A stretch of DNA of 64,000 nucleotides from MGBC120314 sp051880495 (GTDB lineage Bacteria; Bacillota; Clostridia; Lachnospirales; Lachnospiraceae), in contig JBJEOB010000118.1 of NCBI GenBank assembly GCA_051880495.1, forward strand, positions 60,080 to 124,079, given 5' to 3'. Position numbers and translations under genes: made by a program. The notes below the pieces were generated by a model. It searched no databases, was not told the origin of the DNA, and saw only the letters and a program-made list of their open reading frames with translations. This document shows positions 27,397-36,765 of this stretch, piece by piece; within the stretch, counting starts at the first letter, position 1, and each line of letters opens with the position of its first letter.

Positions 27397-29118
27397 CTAA
27401 ACTCTCTTAATAAATGTCTTATTTTCTACATACTTATCTGTCTGCAATTCAAACCTTGTATCATCAGTTCTTGTAAATCCCATTTTTTCATAAATGTCTT
27501 TTACCATTGAATTCTTCGGTGTCGGAAGGTATTCACCCAAAATACGTGAAAATCCCTTTTTTCTTACCGTATCTACCAGACAGTTAATTATAAATTCTTC
27601 CATACCGCGTTTTAATACACGGCAGCTCATTAACCAGGTGTCTATAAATACAGTATTGTCATCTTCTTTTTTCATTATTACAACTGATACAAGTCCGTGG
27701 TCTCCAAACTTGTCTTTCAGTGTATAATACAACGTTATATATTCATCGGAATTCGCAATACCTGCGATTTCACTCTCCGTGTACCTTACTGTCCTTAAAT
27801 TGAACTGATTTGACCTTTGTGTAAGCTGTGCAATCCTTGAATAATGCAGTTCATCAAACGGCTTTGCCTCGCCTTCCATTTCAAGTTCCTTAAGATAATC
27901 GTCAACTGAAGTAAACATTGCCTGCATCTTCTTGCGTTCAAACTCACTTCTGTACTGGTCGGTTCTTACCGAATCTTCTTTGGAATATGATACCGTCTCA
28001 AACAGGTTAAGGCTTTGCAGGTAATCAAGATACTGTGCCGGATCTTCAGGCAATTCAGGTACCGTTATCTCGCTTATCATCGACCTTACAAGATTTCTCT
28101 CAAACGGATTATCATCTATAAATACAAATGAGTCCATTCCAATATTTAAAGTCTGCTGTATATTGCGTATATTCTGTGCCTTATCTTCCCAGTTTGCAAC
28201 AAATGCTGATATATCATCCAGCCTTAATATCATTTCCTCATGCTTTTCAAATGGTTCTTTAGCATTGGCTTCATCATTCTTGCTGCACACAGCAAGAAGA
28301 ATTCCTCTGTCCTTTAACTGTTTTAACCAGCGCTGGAAATTGGTAAATGCGTGACCTCGTCCCAATTCACCTATCTCAATGTTACCAAGTCCGTCATCTC
28401 CGATTACTCCACCCCATAACGTATTGTCAAGGTCAAGCACTACACACTTCTTACCCATACCCTGCATTGAGGCAATAATATCGACTACATTCTGCGCCAC
28501 ATAAGGTATCGCATCAATAGCTATTGTCATTTTCGCAGTTAAATATACCTCATTACTGAATATAACATTTCTTCCGTATCTGTTCTGAATTGATGCCAAA
28601 TCAAGCAGATACACGTTATTACACTTAGCAGCATTCTCCTGTAGCAGATAATTAAGCTTTCTAATCTGATATATAAATGAAACATCCAATTTTGCCGAAT
28701 AATTGCCATATGCACGGTCGTCTATCTCAACAAAGTTAAACTGAAGAATATTGCAGCCTGCAACCTCTTCTATTCTGTTCCAGTAAGCCAGTATTTTATC
28801 CATATACCGCTCGGCAAAAGCTGCCCTGCCATCCGCAGGCTCGTCCATGAACTCTTCATAAATCTTCTCAGAACAAATATATATCATTATCATGTCCGGT
28901 TTAAACTTAAATACTTCTGATTCTGTATCTATAAGCTGTGCGTTAATCTGGTTGTAATCCGTATCAAATACATTGAGATTGATATTTCTTAATTTCGCAC
29001 ATCCCTTTATTCCGGCCGATAATAACTGTGTTGCACAGTTGCCCATTACTGCAAGTTTTATTTCTTTTCCATCCACAGAAAGCTTCGTCGCTTTCTTTAA
29101 TTCTCTATAAGAATACAT
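27397..29118 (-). CDS. FkbH-like HAD-IIIC glyceryl-ACP synthase
   Basis: 573 residues with three parts. The N-terminal domain (about 1-215) is SGNH-hydrolase-like (LAVMGNCATQLLS). A HAD-IIIC domain begins VVLDLDNTLWGGVIGDDG near residue 223, with DDNPFERNLV further on. The C-terminal GNAT-like domain (from about 425) contains RTVRYTESEI and DTWLMSCRVLKRGMEEF. This is the FkbH architecture, which dephosphorylates bisphosphoglycerate and charges the glyceryl unit onto an ACP. The ACP gene follows by 11 bases. It is the first gene of the glycan operon; GGGGG lies before ATG 29118. No polyketide synthase is nearby, so a glycan role is inferred. Confidence 0.9.
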   Translation of the reverse strand: MYSYRELKKATKLSVDGKEIKLAVMGNCATQLLSAGIKGCAKLRNINLNVFDTDYNQINAQLIDTESEVFKFKPDMIMIYICSEKIYEEFMDEPADGRAAFAERYMDKILAYWNRIEEVAGCNILQFNFVEIDDRAYGNYSAKLDVSFIYQIRKLNYLLQENAAKCNNVYLLDLASIQNRYGRNVIFSNEVYLTAKMTIAIDAIPYVAQNVVDIIASMQGMGKKCVVLDLDNTLWGGVIGDDGLGNIEIGELGRGHAFTNFQRWLKQLKDRGILLAVCSKNDEANAKEPFEKHEEMILRLDDISAFVANWEDKAQNIRNIQQTLNIGMDSFVFIDDNPFERNLVRSMISEITVPELPEDPAQYLDYLQSLNLFETVSYSKEDSVRTDQYRSEFERKKMQAMFTSVDDYLKELEMEGEAKPFDELHYSRIAQLTQRSNQFNLRTVRYTESEIAGIANSDEYITLYYTLKDKFGDHGLVSVVIMKKEDDNTVFIDTWLMSCRVLKRGMEEFIINCLVDTVRKKGFSRILGEYLPTPKNSMVKDIYEKMGFTRTDDTRFELQTDKYVENKTFIKRV

Positions 29119-29147
29119 AGTACCCCCTTATTATAAAACTCTATTCT

Positions 29148-29176
29148 ATTTTATCAGTCTAAGCACATTTTGGCAA
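29148..29176 (-). promoter_or_regulatory. Main promoter of the surface-glycan operon
   Basis: Minus strand TTGCCA (29176-29171), a 17-base spacer, and TAAAAT (29153-29148) lie between the terminator of the pectate lyase gene and the fkbH-like start. The predicted leader is about 25 bases, so no long regulatory leader is present. Confidence 0.75.
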
Positions 29177-29187
29177 CTTAAATAAAA

Positions 29188-29217
29188 GAAACCCCAGACT
29201 TTTTTGTCTGGGGTTTC
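29188..29217 (-). terminator. Terminator of the pectate lyase gene
   Basis: A perfect 12-bp stem (GAAACCCCAGAC with its complement) and a six-base loop, followed on the minus strand by TTTTATTT. It lies 17 bases after the stop codon of the pectate lyase gene and insulates the glycan operon. Confidence 0.92.
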
Positions 29218-29233
29218 CCGTTATTTTAATGGA

Positions 29234-32200
29234 TTATTCCATATCTTCTTTTTTTCTTCTGAACAGGTATGCTCCACAGATTCCTGCAGAAACAACTGTT
29301 GCTATCATAAGTGGGATGATTGGTGCTGTATCGCCTGTCTTAACTCCCTTTGGCTTAGTAGGATCTACTACAATACCACCGATAATCTGAACAACCTTCT
29401 TTGTAGAAACTGTTGTTGTAATTGATGGCTTAACTGACTTAGCTTCGCCTGTTGTATTAAGTCTTGCACCTGTATCAGTTGGAGCTGTTGACTTAAGTTC
29501 AAGTAAGCCATGCATGTTAATTGCACCATAGTTGTCAACGCTGGTATCAGATACTGTCGGATCATCCATTGTAAATCTTGTAGGCTGAACTGTAATATCT
29601 GTACTTATAAACCAATCAGATGTAGCCTGAACACCCTGGTTATTTGTTGACTTAGAGCCATCGAACAGGTAGTTAGATGAACTTCTCAATGAGTAGATTA
29701 CACCATTGCTTGAACCAAGTTCAGCTGCTGTTGTTCCATTCTCAGCTACTGATAACATACCGCTAAGTACCCATGCCTTTGGATTAGATGTCTTTGTATA
29801 TAAGCTTACGTTATATGAACCACCCTTTAATGAGTTGTTATATGCTGTACACAGATATACCTGACAGTCAGGACCTGAGTTACTTGTAACACCCTTTGCG
29901 TAGTTGTTATATGAAATACAATTTCTTAATACATGTGCGCCCGGCATATTTTCACCGCCAAGCTTAAATCCGTTACCTTCACCAAGTAACTTTGGATCTG
30001 TTGTAGCAGGATCTTCTGTTGAAAGGAAACCATTGCTGTAAGCAACACAGTTCTCAATTGTAACTGCACCGATTGAGCCTGTTGTTGACTTAGCATATAA
30101 ATCCCAGCCGTCATCGATGTTGTTATGTGAAATACATCCGTAGAACTTGTTTCCTTCACCACATGTTAACTTAGCTGCAAATCCATCGGCATCGTTTCTG
30201 CCCGGATCACAACAGTCATGTGCTGTACAGTTCTTAACGAGGTTGCCTGTTGGCCACATCTGCTGTTCATTAGGTTCACCCGCATAACGGCTTATCTGAA
30301 GACCTGAGTTGCCAACCTTGTACATATTACATAATTCAACTGTATTATAGTTACCGCAAACGCTTACACCTTTGCCTAAACCATTTGTGAAATCAATACC
30401 AAATAAATGCCAGTAACTTCCGACTACCGAAATCAATGATGATGATTTTTCCATCTTAGAACCATCAATGATTGCCTTGTTGTCGTTTAATGCCATTAAT
30501 ACGATTGGCTTGTCAGCAGTACCATTTACGCTTCTGCCAATTACAAGATCCTTTAAAGGATAATATGTTCCGTCGAGCATTACGATTCTCTGACCAGGCT
30601 GTGCATGATTTAATGCAGTCTGTAAATCAAGAGGATCTTCTAATGTACCTGCTGCACCTGAACCACCATTTGGTGAAACATATATTGTTTCGCCCTCTTC
30701 GCCCCACTGCTGTAATAATACAGAGATTAAGCCGTCAATTACCATATAAGATGTAAGATTCTTAATCTGTGGGTCCGGAGCAAATGCATACTTAAATGTG
30801 TTGTATCCGCCAACGTTCGTAAGTTCAAACGGAACCTTAACAACCTTGTCTGCCTCAACATATCCTGCGTATACTAATTCCATTGATGTATCATATACAT
30901 CTAACCATCCTCCAACATTTGGAGAAGCAATAAACTCATAATCTGTTCTGCCTGATGTACCGCTTGAATAAATATTCAGCTTTGGAGTAACCTGCTCTTC
31001 TACAGAACCGCTTGCTCCACCAGGAGTTGTTTCAAATTTAATGTTAGAAATCTCTACACTAACCTTACGTGCAACAGCAACACCAACACAGATAGAACCA
31101 TCTTCCTGTGCCATAATGCTTGTAGCACCTTCAAATGTATATGACTGTCCGCCATCCATTGAACATACATAACCTGCATCGGTCTTCTCTAATGTATAGG
31201 TAAATGTATCTCCAACATTAACTGTATCTTCAATATTCTGTGGTCCGATTACATTCAAATTGTTAAGATTTCTTATTGCTCCTGCATTATTAGAAGGATC
31301 ATATGAAAGATAACCTGTAATCAATCTTGCACCATGTGCATGATAACCGTTCTGGAACATCTTAACCTGTCCTACAGATACTGAGTTGAAGTACTTAGCA
31401 TCCTTTGAGCCAACACCTGCAATATCAGTTGCATAAATAGCGTAGCCTGTCTGATTATCAGGACCAAGTTCCGTACTTGTTACCTTAAATGTTGCTGTCA
31501 GTTTAAAATGCTCTTTATTAGGATTTACCTTTGTATAGTAATAGAAGAAACCATCTTCGCTATCAGCGATTTTACCGTTATCACATCCAGCTACCGTAAC
31601 TGTACCGTCTGTATTGGTAACATCAGAAACCTCAGTAACTCCTGATGCAGTCTTAACTTCATACTCTGTACCGGCAACTGTCATAGTACTTGATGTAGCT
31701 GAACCAAATGCTGCAATATACCACTGCTGCTTGTGCGGTCCAACTGTAATTGACTCTACGCTCTCAGATGTAAGGCCATCCTTTGTTGCAACAACCTTAA
31801 CATCATACTTAGCACCTTCCATTAAATTAGTTAATGTGTAGTTAGCTGTTGTAAATCCTGCTTCAACAGATGTATATTCTGCATCAGCTTCTGACTTAAC
31901 TAAAATCTCGTATGAATCAGCTCCGATGTTGTTCCAGTCTACATAAACCGAACCATCACCAAGATTGTCTAACCATGTGATTGTAGGAACTGTTAACGGA
32001 AGTGTATAACCTGTTAATGTCTTAACGGCACTTTCCTTATCAGCCTCACCGGCTCTGTAAATAACTACCTTGAAATCAAAGTCACCTTCTGTAGAAGGTT
32101 TAAACTTAACAGTGTCATTTGAAGAAATGCTCTCGCATGCAACTTCAAGTCCATTCTGATACATGAATACATATCCGCCGTCTGCACCGTCTGTGCCAAA

Positions 32201-33904
32201 TTCTGCCTCAAATGAAACTGAGATTGTTCCGTCATCGTTTCTTACAAGACTTGTAATTTCCGGATTGGCAACGTCAGACCAAGGTGCTCTTGGCGCTTCA
32301 CCTTCACCAACCTTAACAGCGTAGATATAACCGCCGCCGCCTGTTGTATAGAAATGATATGTTCCTGCCTCTAAGCTTATTGCACGTGAAGGGGCAAGTG
32401 TAGCCGTATTAGCTGCTAAATTAATTGTAGCAACGCCCGTTCCTTCTGCATCAGAAATTACCAATGGTCTTGATCCACCTGAACTTCTTGCATAAATAAT
32501 TACATAAGAATCCTTAGTAAGTGTTAACTGTGCATTTCTCTTTGTTTTATCACCTGAACCCTTGGTACTGATTCTCTTTGAGAATTCCATTCCATCACTT
32601 GATGTTAAAGTTTCACAGGTTTCTACAACAATATTAGAACCACCTGAAACCAATGTCCACATATCGTTAACAACATAATTATTAGATGAAGAATCAAATA
32701 CATCTAACAGATTGGCATTTAACCATGTTACACCGGCTTCCGGAGCCTTAGGCGTAGCTGTTACCTTATCTGATACTGTCTGATTATCTGTAGCAGTTGT
32801 ATTTCTGTTCGTAACAACAACAAATCCATATGTTGTACCATTTGTAAGTCCTTCAAATGTTGCTGTTGTTGCCGTAAGGCCTGTCTGAGCCTTAGATGTA
32901 ATTTCTGTTTCGCCTTCATAAATCTTAACATCATAAGATGTTGCTTCCTTAACTGCGCTCCAGCTTACTATAACCTTGGCATCGTCTGCAGCCGCGCTTG
33001 GTGAAGCTTTTGCCAAAGGTAATACATATGTAACCTGTGTTGTAGCTGAAACTTCAGCTGAATTGGTAGTTCCCTTGCCATACACCTTGTATGAATATGT
33101 TCCGGATGCATCCAATACATCTACAACAGAATATGTTGTAGCCTTACCATCAGCACCGGTAAGTTCTTTTTCGTTTCCAAGTCCATCTACTCTTACCACA
33201 ACATACTTAGAGCCTTCACCACCTGACGTACCTGTTCCGCTAATTGTTACCTTAGACGCATCTGTTGCATCCTGAGCCACATTTACTGTACTTACTACAG
33301 GCGCACTTATTGTAGAACCGCTGCTTACCAGGTCAACTACAACATTAAACACTGACAAGCTTTTAGAAGAATAAATGTAATATTTTCCGGCAGCAAGACT
33401 GTCCTTCGAAAGAGTCTTTTCAGTCTTATCTGCTGATACAACTGATGCCAGTTCGTTTCCTGCCTCATCATAAAGTGAGAGTGTTCTATCTCCATTTGTC
33501 GCACCTGTGTTACTAAAGCCACAGCTAATTGTTCCTGTCATACCTGTCGGAATCACAACTTCAATAGAACGATAGGTAGTAGTACCCTGACCAGCTGTCT
33601 GGTATACATCAGTGGTAACTGTAGTTCCAGTTTTATCAGTGTACTCAAAACCTGCCTTATAAGTCCATGCCTTAGCAGATGTTGCCTTTAATGTAACATA
33701 CTCATTAACTTTCTCATCTGCAGTCAAGTTAGCTTTCTTTGATGTTGCCAATGCATTAAGGTCTGCTGTATATGATGCCATATTAGGTTCTTCATCAGCC
33801 TTAACAACTACGCTTCCACCAAAAAGCTGTGTTGGCAGTAAGCTGAGTGTCATAGCTAAAGCCATAACTACTGCCAAAACTTTGTTTGTTGATTTGCTTT
33901 TCAT
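29234..33904 (-). CDS. Giant secreted, wall-anchored PL9 pectate lyase with fibronectin-III-like modules
   Basis: 1556 residues. A signal peptide (1-37, ending VVVKADEE) is followed by a beta-rich module (about 40-190), two FN3-like modules (195-390), a second beta module (395-530), further FN3-like units (545-720), a lamin-G-like region (730-965) and then a right-handed beta-helix (about 1075-1420). The helix carries PL9 catalytic features: NDADGFAAKL (about 1236), HNNIDDGWDLY with the calcium-binding DDxxD, and GNGFKLGG with the catalytic lysine (about 1314). The C-terminus is a sorting signal: VKTGDTAPI, a hydrophobic span, then RRKKEDME. PL9 enzymes cleave polygalacturonate by calcium-dependent elimination. 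It acts at the cell surface. No sortase gene is in the window. Confidence 0.92.
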   Translation of the reverse strand: MKSKSTNKVLAVVMALAMTLSLLPTQLFGGSVVVKADEEPNMASYTADLNALATSKKANLTADEKVNEYVTLKATSAKAWTYKAGFEYTDKTGTTVTTDVYQTAGQGTTTYRSIEVVIPTGMTGTISCGFSNTGATNGDRTLSLYDEAGNELASVVSADKTEKTLSKDSLAAGKYYIYSSKSLSVFNVVVDLVSSGSTISAPVVSTVNVAQDATDASKVTISGTGTSGGEGSKYVVVRVDGLGNEKELTGADGKATTYSVVDVLDASGTYSYKVYGKGTTNSAEVSATTQVTYVLPLAKASPSAAADDAKVIVSWSAVKEATSYDVKIYEGETEITSKAQTGLTATTATFEGLTNGTTYGFVVVTNRNTTATDNQTVSDKVTATPKAPEAGVTWLNANLLDVFDSSSNNYVVNDMWTLVSGGSNIVVETCETLTSSDGMEFSKRISTKGSGDKTKRNAQLTLTKDSYVIIYARSSGGSRPLVISDAEGTGVATINLAANTATLAPSRAISLEAGTYHFYTTGGGGYIYAVKVGEGEAPRAPWSDVANPEITSLVRNDDGTISVSFEAEFGTDGADGGYVFMYQNGLEVACESISSNDTVKFKPSTEGDFDFKVVIYRAGEADKESAVKTLTGYTLPLTVPTITWLDNLGDGSVYVDWNNIGADSYEILVKSEADAEYTSVEAGFTTANYTLTNLMEGAKYDVKVVATKDGLTSESVESITVGPHKQQWYIAAFGSATSSTMTVAGTEYEVKTASGVTEVSDVTNTDGTVTVAGCDNGKIADSEDGFFYYYTKVNPNKEHFKLTATFKVTSTELGPDNQTGYAIYATDIAGVGSKDAKYFNSVSVGQVKMFQNGYHAHGARLITGYLSYDPSNNAGAIRNLNNLNVIGPQNIEDTVNVGDTFTYTLEKTDAGYVCSMDGGQSYTFEGATSIMAQEDGSICVGVAVARKVSVEISNIKFETTPGGASGSVEEQVTPKLNIYSSGTSGRTDYEFIASPNVGGWLDVYDTSMELVYAGYVEADKVVKVPFELTNVGGYNTFKYAFAPDPQIKNLTSYMVIDGLISVLLQQWGEEGETIYVSPNGGSGAAGTLEDPLDLQTALNHAQPGQRIVMLDGTYYPLKDLVIGRSVNGTADKPIVLMALNDNKAIIDGSKMEKSSSLISVVGSYWHLFGIDFTNGLGKGVSVCGNYNTVELCNMYKVGNSGLQISRYAGEPNEQQMWPTGNLVKNCTAHDCCDPGRNDADGFAAKLTCGEGNKFYGCISHNNIDDGWDLYAKSTTGSIGAVTIENCVAYSNGFLSTEDPATTDPKLLGEGNGFKLGGENMPGAHVLRNCISYNNYAKGVTSNSGPDCQVYLCTAYNNSLKGGSYNVSLYTKTSNPKAWVLSGMLSVAENGTTAAELGSSNGVIYSLRSSSNYLFDGSKSTNNQGVQATSDWFISTDITVQPTRFTMDDPTVSDTSVDNYGAINMHGLLELKSTAPTDTGARLNTTGEAKSVKPSITTTVSTKKVVQIIGGIVVDPTKPKGVKTGDTAPIIPLMIATVVSAGICGAYLFRRKKEDME

Positions 33905-33987
33905 AGTTTCCTCCTAATTAGTTATATTGTCCGGTTAAAAGCTATTTTTACGCATACTCCTAGCTATAATTAACCGATTTTGATGTC

Positions 33988-34016
33988 ATTTTAACATTTC
34001 TGTAAAAAATTTACAA
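33988..34016 (-). promoter_or_regulatory. Promoter of the pectate lyase gene
   Basis: Minus strand TTGTAA (34016-34011), a 17-base spacer, TAAAAT (33993-33988). The leader is about 75 bases and ends in a perfect AGGAGG at 33915-33910. I see no clear operator palindrome. Confidence 0.7.
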
Positions 34017-34091
34017 GTAAAAACTAAAATTTTTTTAAATTTTATGGCTATTTATCCACATTTTGTATTTTTTTGGCTTCATTTATTAACA

Positions 34092-34121
34092 AAACCCGTG
34101 TCCATAACTGAACACGGGTTT
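34092..34121 (-). terminator. Terminator of glgP
   Basis: A ten-base stem (AAACCCGTGT with its complement) and a ten-base loop, followed on the minus strand by TTGTTAAT. It lies about 20 bases after the glgP stop. Confidence 0.85.
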
Positions 34122-34140
34122 AAATGTTTTATTGATTAAA

Positions 34141-36633
34141 TTATTTTGTCTTAACGGCTGCTGCCGGCTCATCCTCTAATTCTACGGTAACTTTTTCAAG
34201 TTTCCAGATATCCTTTACATACTCTTCAATAGTTCTGTCTGATGAGAACTTGCCTGAACTTGCTGTATTAAGCATTGCAGATTTTGCCCAGTCCTTCTCA
34301 TCCTTAAACTTTTCTTCAATCTTCTTCTGAGCTTCAGCATATGAACGGAAATCCTTTAAGATAAAGTATGTATCCGCTCTGTCGCTGCTTTGTGTATTAA
34401 GAAGCGAGTTGTAAAGTTCTCTGAAAAGATCAGGATCTTCCGGTGAGTAGAAACCGTTAATGAGCTGCATAAGCACTTCTCTGATTTCCTGGTCGTTATT
34501 GAAGATTTCCATCGGATTGTATCCGCCGTTCTGCTCGTAGTTAATAACTTCATCAGAAGAAAGACCGAAGATTACTGCATTTTCTTCGCCAACCTCCTGT
34601 ACTATTTCTACATTTGCGCCATCCATTGTACCAAGTGTTACCGCACCGTTTAACATGAACTTCATGTTACCTGTTCCTGATGCTTCCTTGGATGCTGTTG
34701 AAATCTGCTCTGAAACATCTGCTCCGGCAAATAACATTTCAGCATTTGATACACGGTAGTTTTCAATAAATACAACCTTAATCTTTCCGTTAATTGATTT
34801 ATCATTGTTAATAACATTGGCAACGTTATTGATTAACTTGATTGTAAGCTTAGCTCTTCTGTATCCTGCTGCCGCCTTCGCACCAAAGATAAATGTTCTA
34901 GGATACATATCCATTCCAGGGTTTTTCTTTAACTGGTTGTAAAGATACATTACATGGAGGATGTTAAGAAGCTGTCTCTTATACTCATGTAATCTCTTAA
35001 CCTGTACATCGAAAATCGAACGAGGGTCTACCTCAATTCCGTTATGCTCCTTAATGTATTCAGCAACACGAAGCTTATTCTGATACTTAATCTGCATGAA
35101 TTCCTGCTGACACTTTTCATCATCTGCATACACCTTAAGCTTCTTAATCTGCGAAAGATCTGTAATCCACTCATCGCCAATCTTATTGGTTACCCAGTCT
35201 GCAAGAAGTGGGTTTCCATGTAATAAGAAACGTCTCTGTGTAATACCGTTTGTCTTATTATTGAATTTCTCCGGGAACATCTCGTAGAAATCTTTTAATT
35301 CCTGCTTCATAAGAATGTCTGTATGAAGTTTTGCGACACCGTTAACTGAACAGCCTGCAACAATTGCAAGATGCGCCATCTTAACCTGACCGTCATAGAT
35401 AACTGCCATCTTCTTAATCTTTTCCTGGTTGCCCGGATATTTAGCCTTAATCTGCTCAACGAATCTGCGGTTGATTTCCTCAACAATCTGATATACACGA
35501 GGAAGCAGTCTTGAGAATAATTCGATTGGCCATTTCTCCAGTGCTTCAGCCATGATTGTATGGTTGGTATAAGCTGTTGCCTTGGTTGTTACATCCCATG
35601 CCTCATCCCATGTAAGACCTTCTTCATCCATAAGGATTCTCATAAGCTCTGCAACAGTAACCGTAGGATGTGTATCATTTAACTGGAAGATTACCTTCTC
35701 ATGTAACTTGCGTACATCATCATGCTTCTCCTTATACTTGGCAATAGCTCTCTGCACAGAAGCTGAAACAAAGAAATACTGCTGTTTTAAACGAAGCTCC
35801 TTACCTGCATAATGGTTATCGTTAGGATATAATACCTCAACGATATTCTTGGCAAGATTCTCTTCCTCGATAGCCTTATGATAATCACCCTTATCAAATG
35901 AATCCAGGTTGAAATGCTGAATTGGTTCTGCATCCCAGATTCTAAGGGCATTTACAACATTATTGCCGTAACCGATTACCGGCATGTCATATGGTACAGC
36001 CAGTACTGAACGGTAATTCTCATGCGCGAACTGTGTTCTGCCGTTTTCATCAATATATGAGCGTACATATCCGCCAAATTTAACTTCTACAGCATATTCA
36101 GGACGCTTCATTTCAAACGGATTGCCGTTAACAAGCCAGTTATCCGGTACCTCTACCTGATATCCGTCTTTGATTTCCTGCTTGAACATACCGTACTTAT
36201 AACGGATACCGCATCCGTATGCCGGATAGCCGAGTGTAGCAAGAGAATCAAGGAAACATGCTGCAAGACGGCCAAGACCGCCGTTACCAAGCGCTGCATC
36301 CGGCTCCTGGTCCTCAATAACATTTATATCAAGTCCCAGTTCAGCCAAAGCCTCCTTAACCTCCTTGTAACACATGAGATTAATCATGTTGTTACCGAGT
36401 GCACGACCCATTAAGAACTCCATTGACATGTAATATACAGTCTTAACATCCTGCTTTTCATATTCTTTCTGTGTTGCAATCCACTGATCCATGATAGTAT
36501 CCTTGATGGTATATGATACTGCCTGGAAAATCTGCTCGTTGCTTGCTTCGTCAATCTTTTTACGGAAAAGAAGTTTAACATTGCTTACAACTTCTTTCTT
36601 AAACGCTTCTTTGTCAAAAGTTGGTTTCGTCAT
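34141..36633 (-). CDS. glgP: Glycogen/starch phosphorylase
   Basis: 830 residues from ATG 36633, GT35 family. EDQEPDAALGNGGLGRLAACFLD-type substrate loop is present as DAALGNGGLGRLAACF, and the PLP lysine lies in ASGTGNMKFMLNG near residue 656. It releases glucose-1-phosphate from alpha-1,4-glucans. That product also feeds rfbA and rfbF, though the link to the glycan locus is only metabolic. GGAGG lies five bases before ATG 36633 and overlaps the upstream in-frame ATG 36645, so I choose the former. It has its own leader and terminator. Confidence 0.97.
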   Translation of the reverse strand: MTKPTFDKEAFKKEVVSNVKLLFRKKIDEASNEQIFQAVSYTIKDTIMDQWIATQKEYEKQDVKTVYYMSMEFLMGRALGNNMINLMCYKEVKEALAELGLDINVIEDQEPDAALGNGGLGRLAACFLDSLATLGYPAYGCGIRYKYGMFKQEIKDGYQVEVPDNWLVNGNPFEMKRPEYAVEVKFGGYVRSYIDENGRTQFAHENYRSVLAVPYDMPVIGYGNNVVNALRIWDAEPIQHFNLDSFDKGDYHKAIEEENLAKNIVEVLYPNDNHYAGKELRLKQQYFFVSASVQRAIAKYKEKHDDVRKLHEKVIFQLNDTHPTVTVAELMRILMDEEGLTWDEAWDVTTKATAYTNHTIMAEALEKWPIELFSRLLPRVYQIVEEINRRFVEQIKAKYPGNQEKIKKMAVIYDGQVKMAHLAIVAGCSVNGVAKLHTDILMKQELKDFYEMFPEKFNNKTNGITQRRFLLHGNPLLADWVTNKIGDEWITDLSQIKKLKVYADDEKCQQEFMQIKYQNKLRVAEYIKEHNGIEVDPRSIFDVQVKRLHEYKRQLLNILHVMYLYNQLKKNPGMDMYPRTFIFGAKAAAGYRRAKLTIKLINNVANVINNDKSINGKIKVVFIENYRVSNAEMLFAGADVSEQISTASKEASGTGNMKFMLNGAVTLGTMDGANVEIVQEVGEENAVIFGLSSDEVINYEQNGGYNPMEIFNNDQEIREVLMQLINGFYSPEDPDLFRELYNSLLNTQSSDRADTYFILKDFRSYAEAQKKIEEKFKDEKDWAKSAMLNTASSGKFSSDRTIEEYVKDIWKLEKVTVELEDEPAAAVKTK

Positions 36634-36650
36634 ATTTTCCTCCATCCACC

Positions 36651-36725
36651 TGTTCCCGCGAACAGATTAATTTCTATAAGCTTTCACATTGTGAAAAAAT
36701 TCACTTGCATTTATTTTACATTATA
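36651..36725 (-). promoter_or_regulatory. glgP leader: -10 box and two palindromes
   Basis: A TATAAT (minus strand 36725-36720) has only a weak -35 (TTTTGG, 16 bases away). Downstream lies the perfect 15-base palindrome TTTCACATTGTGAAA (36682-36696), placed like a repressor site just after the transcription start. Next is the inverted repeat TGTTC-N4-GAACA (36651-36664) close to the ribosome-binding site. The control protein is unknown. Confidence 0.5.
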
Positions 36726-36765
36726 GCGACTCAAAAGTCTACCAAAATTTCACAAATTGCAGTAA

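Noticed and set aside
27143..29118. Polyketide biosynthesis cluster
   Set aside because: Apart from the FkbH-like protein and one ACP there is no ketosynthase, acyltransferase or NRPS module.
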